Positions 1 through 5,260 of a DNA stretch of 44,174 bases are shown here, piece after piece; within the stretch, counting starts at the first letter, position 1; every line of letters begins with the position of its first letter. This DNA is from Lewinellaceae bacterium (lineage in GTDB: Bacteria > Bacteroidota > Bacteroidia > Chitinophagales > Saprospiraceae). A program made the translations under genes and the position numbers. Where the stretch lies: positions 1-44,174 of the forward strand of contig CANJPT010000025.1 in NCBI GenBank assembly GCA_947476195.1. The letters run 5' to 3'. The notes below the pieces were generated by a model that was given only the letters and a program-made list of their open reading frames with translations, was not told the origin of the DNA and made no database searches.

Positions 1-366
1 CTTAAAGGCTTTAAAGTCCTGTTCACCTCTACGGCCAAACTCCTCACTCAACTCCTCAATGACAAGGCCGACGGAACCTATCTCAAAAAACTCAATCAGG
101 TTACCCGACACAACCTCCTGATCCTCGATGACTTCGGATTACACCCCTTCCAGGAAGCTGATCAACTCATCCTTTATGATCTAATCGAAGATATGACACA
201 CAAACATGCACTCGTTCTAACCTCCCAAATCCCCGTCGAACATTGGCACCAACTCATCACACAATCAACACTGGCAGATGCCGTCATGGATCGAATTATC
301 CACAATGCTCATCGAATCGAACTAAAAGGCGTTTCGATGCGAAAAAACACCATCCAAAAAGACTAA
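1..366 (+). CDS. istB: IstB-like ATP-binding protein of an IS21-family element (3' part only)
   Basis: The open frame runs from base 1 to a TAA at 364-366 and gives the last 121 residues of an AAA+ ATPase that helps the IS21 transposase IstA choose its target. The Walker B motif is visible as LLILDDFGL (about residues 39-47 of the fragment). It is followed by the sensor region ALVLTSQIP and by ADAVMDRIIHNAHRIELKG, all typical of IstB. The Walker A motif and the start lie left of the window. The gene runs towards the CRISPR array and is the last gene of the element, as in the usual istA-istB order. Whether the element is still active cannot be judged from this end. Confidence 0.88.
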   Translation, partial: LKGFKVLFTSTAKLLTQLLNDKADGTYLKKLNQVTRHNLLILDDFGLHPFQEADQLILYDLIEDMTHKHALVLTSQIPVEHWHQLITQSTLADAVMDRIIHNAHRIELKGVSMRKNTIQKD

Positions 367-406
367 TTTTATACCTTTGAAATCTATTATGCTGAACACC
401 ATAACC

Positions 407-442
407 TACTGTTCACTTTCAACGGATTTTACTGTTCACTTT
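407..442. repeat. 13-bp direct repeat at the IS21 right end
   Basis: TACTGTTCACTTT occurs at 407-419 and again at 430-442, 23 bases apart, just inside the inferred IS end at 457. IS21 elements carry repeated transposase-binding sites near each end, and these copies fit that role. The role is inferred; the repetition is seen directly. Confidence 0.65.
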
Positions 443-457
443 GGCCGGAATTATGCA

Positions 458-1967
458 CGATTGCGAGTCTCTGACTGCCTTCGGCTTGCTTCGAGCTTGA
501 ACGTTTCAATTCCAAAATGGTGCGATTGCGAGAATGCTATAGAAGAACAGGACTGCATGGGGGCTTTGTTTCAATTCCAAAATGGTGCGATTGCGAGCTT
601 TTCTATAATTATCAAAATAGTTGCAAAATTATTGTTTCAATTCCAAAATGGTGCGATTGCGAGAGGTTGCCGCTTAGGTAAGGCTAATGGGTAAGGCTAA
701 GTTTCAATTCCAAAATGGTGCGATTGCGAGAAACATGAAAGAAACCCTAATGCATTACAGATAATGTTTCAATTCCAAAATGGTGCGATTGCGAGAGTTA
801 ATCCAGGTATAGGTATTTCCATAACTTTGGAGTTTCAATTCCAAAATGGTGCGATTGCGAGATTGATGACGCAAACTATTGAAGAATACTTCGATGGTGT
901 TTCAATTCCAAAATGGTGCGATTGCGAGCGAAGGCGAGGTAATATTCGAATATTACAGCGCATAGTTTCAATTCCAAAATGGTGCGATTGCGAGAATACA
1001 AATCAGCTGAAGACTGTTTTGTTGATCAGTTTCAATTCCAAAATGGTGCGATTGCGAGAGTAAATAAATAACAATGAATCATCATCTGCTCTGTTTCAAT
1101 TCCAAAATGGTGCGATTGCGAGGCCAGTTTGCGTCCGTTCTTCCACATCCTTCTAAGTTTCAATTCCAAAATGGTGCGATTGCGAGCCAGTTTCCAGAAG
1201 TGGTGATCATCAACTCGTATGAGTTTCAATTCCAAAATGGTGCGATTGCGAGAAGGCAGTCAATGATGAAGGAGCAGACTGGTTGTTTGTTTCAATTCCA
1301 AAATGGTGCGATTGCGAGTACGAAACAAAACGAAGGCCGCCCATACTAAGGCGGGTTTCAATTCCAAAATGGTGCGATTGCGAGATAGACGGTGAAGCAC
1401 TCACATTATTAGAGCCTCGTTTCAATTCCAAAATGGTGCGATTGCGAGGAAGACATAGAGGCATTACAAGCTGAAATAATTGAGTTTCAATTCCAAAATG
1501 GTGCGATTGCGAGAAAAGGAGGCCGCCAATACTAAGGCGGTTGTAGTGGTTTCAATTCCAAAATGGTGCGATTGCGAGTGAAAAAAAGAAAGCCCCTAAA
1601 ACACGGAAATGTTTGTTTCAATTCCAAAATGGTGCGATTGCGAGCATGAAAGAAACCCTACTAATTCATTACAGATAATGTTTCAATTCCAAAATGGTGC
1701 GATTGCGAGTAGTAGTAACGAATTATTTAAGTATTTTTCCAAAAGTTTCAATTCCAAAATGGTGCGATTGCGAGAGTAGTAACGAATTATTTAAGTATTT
1801 TTCGAAAAGTTTCAATTCCAAAATGGTGCGATTGCGAGAATTGGCAGGCTCTAAATCGTTGTTGATGAAAATGTTTCAATTCCAAAATGGTGCGATTGCG
1901 AGCCGATATTGCCATCTGGACATGGAACTTCTCAGACGTTTCAATTCCAAAATGGTGCGATTGCGAG
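458..1967 (-). CRISPR. CRISPR array: 23 full 30-bp repeats plus one truncated repeat, 23 spacers
   Basis: The repeat reads GTTTCAATTCC...GCGATTGCGAG on the plus strand (30 bp) and I saw no variation among copies. Full repeats start at 503, 568, 634, 701, 766, 832, 899, 965, 1029, 1093, 1157, 1223, 1289, 1355, 1419, 1484, 1549, 1615, 1680, 1745, 1809, 1873 and 1938. Spacers are 34-37 nt. A 10-nt repeat stump (458-467) followed by a 35-nt spacer (468-502) abuts the IS21 end, so the array once ran further left. Read on the minus strand the repeat ends ATTGAAAC, the usual 8-nt crRNA handle of Cas6-processed type I systems. This sets leftward transcription and a leader at the right, next to cas2. 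No degenerate terminal repeat is seen at the right end, which is consistent with a leader end. Confidence 0.98.
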
Positions 1968-2043
1968 CCGTAAGACCCAAATATTTAACTTATTGAAGCT
2001 CAAAGATTTGACAAGGATATATTCAGCAATTTTGCCAACTAAA

Positions 2044-2089
2044 AGTCGTCGAATCCCAGTAGTGCAAAAAAGCCGGGAGAACGACGACT
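2044..2089. promoter_or_regulatory. Imperfect palindrome in the CRISPR leader
   Basis: AGTCGTCG at 2044-2051 pairs with CGACGACT at 2082-2089, with a further CCC/GGG pairing inside. On the minus strand it follows cas2, so it could be a weak terminator or a site for a DNA-bending or regulatory protein. The structure is visible; the function is not known. Confidence 0.45.
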
Positions 2090-2104
2090 CTTTGATAATC
2101 AAAG
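2090..2104. promoter_or_regulatory. Perfect 15-bp palindrome in the CRISPR leader
   Basis: CTTTGATAATCAAAG is a perfect inverted repeat with a single central base, directly next to the larger palindrome at 2044-2089. Such a dyad suits a dimeric DNA-binding protein. Which protein binds it, if any, is unknown. Confidence 0.45.
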
Positions 2105-2184
2105 GATTAAGGACATTTTATAGCATTTATTGCAGCTAAAGTAGGACACCTAAGGGTACCCACCAAGCCATTCGACGCCTTTTT

Positions 2185-2448
2185 TCAAAGAAAATTATCC
2201 AATTCATTCTTTTCTTTACCAATGACCTTTTTGTCCAGCCACCGTTCCTCCCGGCTGCTGAACACAATCAGGCTATCTTCCTGAAGATTCATCAACGCTC
2301 GAGCCTCGTGTTGCAGTTCGCGTAATTTCACTTCAGTAATCGTTCCTTCGAAAACTGAGTTCTGTATCCAATGCAAGTACCGCCGGCAGAGTTTTAGCAT
2401 TTTACCTACCCGTTTTTCACCGATATCGTATACTAATACTACATACAT
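2185..2448 (-). CDS. cas2: CRISPR-associated endoribonuclease/integrase subunit Cas2
   Basis: This 87-residue protein begins MYVVLVYDIGEKR, the typical first beta strand of Cas2 with the conserved Asp at residue 8. It continues with CRRYLHWIQNSVFEG, the usual R-x-L...QNSVFEG segment. The frame is open 15 codons further upstream, but the family start at 2448 is chosen because upstream residues do not fit Cas2. With Cas1 it forms the complex that inserts new spacers at the leader-proximal repeat. It is the last gene of the cas run and stops about 220 bp before the array, the common cas4-cas1-cas2-array order. Its product is of normal length and looks intact. Confidence 0.95.
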   Translation of the reverse strand: MYVVLVYDIGEKRVGKMLKLCRRYLHWIQNSVFEGTITEVKLRELQHEARALMNLQEDSLIVFSSREERWLDKKVIGKEKNELDNFL

Positions 2449-2516
2449 AATTATGAATTTTAAGAATGGCGAAACAAGGATGTAACCCCTCACTTAAACG
2501 CATCAATTTGCTGAAA

Positions 2517-3524
2517 CTACCACCAGATTTTAAAAGGCTTGTATTCAGGTTCAATGCCGAGGATATACTTCGTGATCTTATAGCATTCAAGCCGAATAAG
2601 ATATTTATACGAGACCTTTTTACCCAGTGTACGGTGTTGAATCGTTTCAGTCAGCCGTTCATCGAGGGCTTTAAGAAAAATCTGCTTACCGGCTTTGTTC
2701 AGAAAACATCCATTGGCAGAATTGTCAAAATGTTTGGCTTGGATTTCTCGCTTGTTGACTAAGGAAAAGATACACCGGTCTACCAGGATTGGCTTGAACA
2801 CCTCAGCGATATCCAATGCAAGAGAATAACGGCGCGCACCTGGTTCATGCAGAAAACTGATGGTAGGATTCAGTTGGGTGTGATAAATAGCGTCCAACAC
2901 TTGGGTATAACATACCATGTTTCCAAACGAGATGAGTGCATTCACCTCATTTCCCGGTGGTTGCTTCATACGTCCGCCCATTTCGAACTCATTGAGAATC
3001 AGGTCGTATGCCTGATAGTAAGTGTGCCGGCAATTGCCTTCAAGTCCCATTAATGCAGGTATGTCGTTTGCTTTGCTAAAACCCGCCCGTACCTGATCTA
3101 TGGCTTCAATCTGCGCCGACAGATCGCGCCCGCGTCCAGCATAATATTTTAGATTGCGCAGCATATTGGCGGCTGCACCTTCCACAAAACCTTGTGCCAG
3201 ATGTAATCGTCGCTTCAGAGAAAGATACGTGCGGGTTTGTTCTACTTGCATCTTGCCTGCCAATAGATATTCTTTGGGTTGAAAAGATCCTGTATAGTGT
3301 TCGTAGAAATCAAAAAAATGGACGGCGACCCGGTGCTTTCCGAGGAAATTGTACAAGGCGCTGTTGGCATCCAGGCTGCCAAAAACGTACAGATTCTCCA
3401 ATCCCTCAATTGGGATAAACTTGGGCGGCTGCTCTGAACCCTGTTCGTCTTTGGGGGTAAAACGCAATGTGTTGTCTTGGCGTTCGAGACGACCAGGATT
3501 GAAAAGATAATAGGTGTCTTTCAT
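2517..3524 (-). CDS. cas1: CRISPR-associated integrase Cas1 (type I-B)
   Basis: This 335-residue metal-dependent integrase joins new spacers to the array. The three expected acidic/His sites are visible: E162 in MGLEGNCRHTYY, H226 in SFLHEPGARRYSLALD, and D238/E241 in ALDIAEVFKPILVDR. The start ATG at 3524 gives MKDTYYLFNPGRLERQ, the normal Cas1 N terminus. The frame is open to 3704, but that extension reads through a REP palindrome and overlaps cas4, so it is rejected. It lies 68 bp before cas2 and 62 bp after cas4, and that gap contains a REP element. The set cas4-cas1-cas2 suggests PAM-selective adaptation with Cas4. Confidence 0.96.
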   Translation of the reverse strand: MKDTYYLFNPGRLERQDNTLRFTPKDEQGSEQPPKFIPIEGLENLYVFGSLDANSALYNFLGKHRVAVHFFDFYEHYTGSFQPKEYLLAGKMQVEQTRTYLSLKRRLHLAQGFVEGAAANMLRNLKYYAGRGRDLSAQIEAIDQVRAGFSKANDIPALMGLEGNCRHTYYQAYDLILNEFEMGGRMKQPPGNEVNALISFGNMVCYTQVLDAIYHTQLNPTISFLHEPGARRYSLALDIAEVFKPILVDRCIFSLVNKREIQAKHFDNSANGCFLNKAGKQIFLKALDERLTETIQHRTLGKKVSYKYLIRLECYKITKYILGIEPEYKPFKIWW

Positions 3525-3538
3525 GATGTTGATAATTT

Positions 3539-3575
3539 CCAGACCTTCCAAGTTTTTGAAACTTGGAAGGTCTGG
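3539..3575. repeat. REP palindrome, copy 1 (cas4-cas1 gap)
   Basis: Perfect 17-nt arms (left arm CCAGACCTTCCAAGTTT) flank a TTG loop. It belongs to a family of seven copies in this cas locus and is of the ACCTTCC subtype shared with copy 2. It fills most of the gap between cas4 and cas1, and in RNA it would form a strong hairpin between them. Confidence 0.85.
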
Positions 3576-3586
3576 CAGGGGTTGGG

Positions 3587-4099
3587 TTACGCATCCTCCC
3601 CGGAATAACAAAAATCGTAATAGCTGCAATTTTTGCAAATAGGTTTCCGTATCGCGGGCGGACAAGTTTCCTGCGCCGCGATTTGTAGAACCGCTTGTTC
3701 CCACTGCTCAATCTCGCGCACATCGGCCTCTGTGAGTGGAGGCACCGATTCGGTCTTCCGTAAATCCGGGTATTCAATGATACCCGAGGCGTCAGCCACG
3801 CCGTGCTGCCGGAGTTTATACAGGTAGTATTGCACTTGTGCTCGGTGGGCGGCTTCGAGCGCTCGACCACGTTTGGTCTCGTGAACAATGCGGGCTTGCG
3901 AGTCGTAGAAATCTATTTTGATGCCGTCTAGTTCCACCTGTGTGAATTTATCTGAGCGTCGGTCATAGGCCGTTTCACCAATAAGTTTGCCCTCAGCCAC
4001 AAGTTCGCTGGTATGCTCCATACGAATTTCATTGGCGTGGAGCCAGAGTTTGCGGTGGCAAGTGTGGAGGTAGGAAATTAGGGTGGCTGTTAAAGTCAT
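3587..4099 (-). CDS. cas4: CRISPR-associated exonuclease Cas4
   Basis: This 170-residue RecB-type nuclease carries a four-cysteine Fe-S cluster. Visible sites are C14 (YLHTCHRKLWL), D63, E74 and K76 (the D...ExK core), a QxxxY motif at 88-94 (QVQYYLY), and the C-terminal cysteines 146, 155, 158 and 164 (CKNCSYYDFC). Cas4 trims pre-spacers and helps choose spacers with the right PAM. The start at 4099 (MTLTATLISYLHTCHRK) fits the family; the longer frame to 4141 begins inside REP copy 2 and is rejected. It sits directly upstream of cas1. All key residues are present. Confidence 0.94.
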   Translation of the reverse strand: MTLTATLISYLHTCHRKLWLHANEIRMEHTSELVAEGKLIGETAYDRRSDKFTQVELDGIKIDFYDSQARIVHETKRGRALEAAHRAQVQYYLYKLRQHGVADASGIIEYPDLRKTESVPPLTEADVREIEQWEQAVLQIAAQETCPPAIRKPICKNCSYYDFCYSGEDA

Positions 4100-4122
4100 G
4101 GCTGGAGTGATTGGTTCTGGGG

Positions 4123-4157
4123 TAGACCTTCCAAGTTTCAAAAACTTGGAAGGTCTA
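4123..4157. repeat. REP palindrome, copy 2 (RAYT-cas4 gap)
   Basis: Perfect 16-nt arms (TAGACCTTCCAAGTTT and its complement) surround a CAA loop. The loop is the complement of the TTG of copy 1, so this copy lies in the opposite orientation. It sits between the RAYT stop and the cas4 start. Confidence 0.85.
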
Positions 4158-4165
4158 AGTGACCA

Positions 4166-4810
4166 TCAATCTTCAATAATAAGGTGACCGATTGCTTTAA
4201 AATCCATATATTGACTGTGCGCGGCCATCATTTCATCCTTACCACCAAACCAGCCCAGTACATCTGTTCTTTGCAGTTTACTAGTTCCGTCTGAGAGCAA
4301 AGAGGCAAAAGAACTGTACGGCCATTCTTTGTAGTCGTCCCATATTCCGTGCAACTGGGGATTGGCGTGGATGTACCGAATAAGATTGCTTGAATAAGCA
4401 TTGGAATCCACCACCAACCGCTTGAAATTTTTCTGAAACAAACTACCGGTTCGCCCTTCCTGCTTGTTGATGGCTTTGGCGTAGGCCATGAAGAAACGCC
4501 TGAACAGTTCGCTGACGATCTGGTGGGGATTTAGACTTTCCAAGTCTTTGAGACTTGGAAAGTCTAGGTTCCCGCGTTCTCGGGTGAGGGATTGCATCTC
4601 TTCCCTGCCCCGCACGCGTACCATAAGGTGGAAATGGTTGGGCAGCAGGACGTAGGCGTACGTCTCTAAAACCGGGAACAGATACTTTCCATATTTTTCA
4701 AGGAAATAGAGATAGTTTGCTGCTTTGTAAAATAGATTTTCACGGTTGTTGCCCCGGTTAAAGATGTGGTACAACGTGTTTGGCTCCAGGGTAGAATAGT
4801 AGTTTGTCAT
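4166..4810 (-). CDS. REP-associated tyrosine transposase (RAYT, IS200/Y1 type)
   Basis: This 214-residue Y1 HUH nuclease is of the single-copy, domesticated transposase type that handles REP hairpins. The HUH motif is H59-F60-H61 in LLPNHFHLMVR and the likely catalytic tyrosine is Y110 in FFMAYAKAINK. The segment GSLFQKNFKRLVV and the C-terminal IRYIHANP block are typical. It interrupts the usual cas3-to-cas4 continuity, is on the same strand as the cas genes, and is flanked by REP palindromes on both sides. Residues 82-93 are encoded by another REP copy in frame. It looks intact. It may act on the local REP family; that link is inferred from the known RAYT-REP pairing. Confidence 0.9.
   Translation of the reverse strand: MTNYYSTLEPNTLYHIFNRGNNRENLFYKAANYLYFLEKYGKYLFPVLETYAYVLLPNHFHLMVRVRGREEMQSLTRERGNLDFPSLKDLESLNPHQIVSELFRRFFMAYAKAINKQEGRTGSLFQKNFKRLVVDSNAYSSNLIRYIHANPQLHGIWDDYKEWPYSSFASLLSDGTSKLQRTDVLGWFGGKDEMMAAHSQYMDFKAIGHLIIED
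4532..4566. repeat. REP palindrome, copy 3 (inside the RAYT gene)
   Basis: 16-nt arms (TAGACTTTCCAAGTCT and complement) surround a TTG loop. It keeps the RAYT frame open and encodes LDFPSLKDLESL (residues 82-93). The inner arm bases are CT/AG where other copies have TT/AA, a compensated change that keeps the stem paired. Confidence 0.85.
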
Positions 4811-4823
4811 AAGGTTAGTGTTT

Positions 4824-4860
4824 TAGACTTTCCAAGTTTTTAAAACTTGGAAAGTCTGGC
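4824..4860. repeat. REP palindrome, copy 4 (upstream of RAYT)
   Basis: 15-nt perfect arms (AGACTTTCCAAGTTT and complement) surround a TTA loop and are followed by GGC. It lies 14 bases upstream of the RAYT start codon, so it would be in the leader of its mRNA. It is the same in sequence and orientation as copy 5. Confidence 0.85.
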
Positions 4861-4972
4861 TGTATGAAGTTACTGCAAAAAATTCATTTTACAATAGCTG
4901 GCCTCAATCCTTTTAGACATTTTGTGGATTTGCAGTTGAAAAAATCGGTGTCGAAATGATTTCGTCGGATCT

Positions 4973-5009
4973 TAGACTTTCCAAGTTTTTAAAACTTGGA
5001 AAGTCTGGC
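4973..5009. repeat. REP palindrome, copy 5
   Basis: The palindrome and its TTAGAC/GTCTGGC flanks are identical to copy 4, about 115 bases away, with unrelated DNA between. Copies 4 and 5 are therefore a direct pair (BIME-like) between the RAYT gene and the small ORF behind cas3. Confidence 0.85.
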
Positions 5010-5020
5010 ATGGCCGCAGC

Positions 5021-5257
5021 TTAAGACGCCCTTAGTTCCGGGTGATCGAAAGGACAGTCGTCGTCAGTTTTGAAGTCACTCTCAGTTGGCTTATCGTCCA
5101 CGTTGCCAAAACCAAACAGCGAATCGTCACAGCCAAGGGGTGGACTGAGTCAAGAATCGGGAACGCCCATTTCGTAATAGTGGGGCAGGCAAGCGCGCCA
5201 TTGAGCGAGGATGGCGGATTGGAGGTCGGCGAGGAGTTGGATGGTGTAGAGGGACAT
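5021..5257 (-). pseudogene. Small unrecognised ORF just behind cas3, with an internal TGA
   Basis: An ATG at 5257 lies only 3 bases after the cas3 stop codon. The frame gives MSLYTIQLLADLQSAIL...HYYEMGVPDS and then a TGA at 5150-5152. The same frame then continues for 43 codons as a coherent acidic tail (CDDSLFGFGNVDDKPTE, ending FDHPELRAS) to a TAA at 5021-5023, 79 codons in all. The TGA could be a mutated Trp codon. The tight coupling to cas3 suggests a gene of the cas operon that is now broken, or a 35-residue peptide. I do not recognise the family. A recoding event cannot be excluded but is less likely. Confidence 0.5.
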
Positions 5258-5260
5258 GGG

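Larger units (their letters stand above)
1..457 (+). mobile_element. IS21-family element, right end (left part outside window)
   Basis: The stretch holds the 3' part of an istB-type helper gene followed by about 90 bases of non-coding DNA. That DNA carries a 13-bp direct repeat (TACTGTTCACTTT at 407-419 and 430-442), as expected for the multiple terminal repeats of IS21 elements. The element is placed to end at the CA of TTATGCA (456-457), because the next base begins the last 10 bases of the CRISPR repeat. IS21 elements end in CA and duplicate a few bases of target. The duplication cannot be checked because the left end is outside the window. The insertion lies inside a CRISPR repeat. Confidence 0.8.
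1968..2184 (-). promoter_or_regulatory. CRISPR leader between cas2 and the array
   Basis: This AT-rich 217-bp non-coding stretch lies between the cas2 stop codon and the first, newest repeat (1938-1967). With the repeat oriented by its ATTGAAAC end, it is the leader: it should hold the array promoter and the signals for spacer integration. On the minus strand it contains TTTG and TATTTG boxes shortly before the repeat, compatible with but not matching the TAnnTTTG consensus. Two palindromes lie in its middle (2044-2104). No convincing ORF is present. Confidence 0.7.

Noticed and set aside
1123-1222. Neighbouring spacers both starting with (G)CCAGTTT
   Set aside because: Only seven bases agree and the rest is unrelated, so this is probably chance.
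458-1967. Possible self-targeting spacers against genes of this window
   Set aside because: Reading by eye found no spacer that matches any gene in the window; a genome-wide search was not possible.
377-2139. Several plus- and minus-strand ORFs across the CRISPR array, with recurring peptides such as FQFQNGAIA and SIPKWCDCE
   Set aside because: They are translations of the repeat in different frames and not genes.
3525-3704. Upstream extension of the Cas1 frame
   Set aside because: It reads through a REP palindrome and into cas4; the family start at 3524 is clear.
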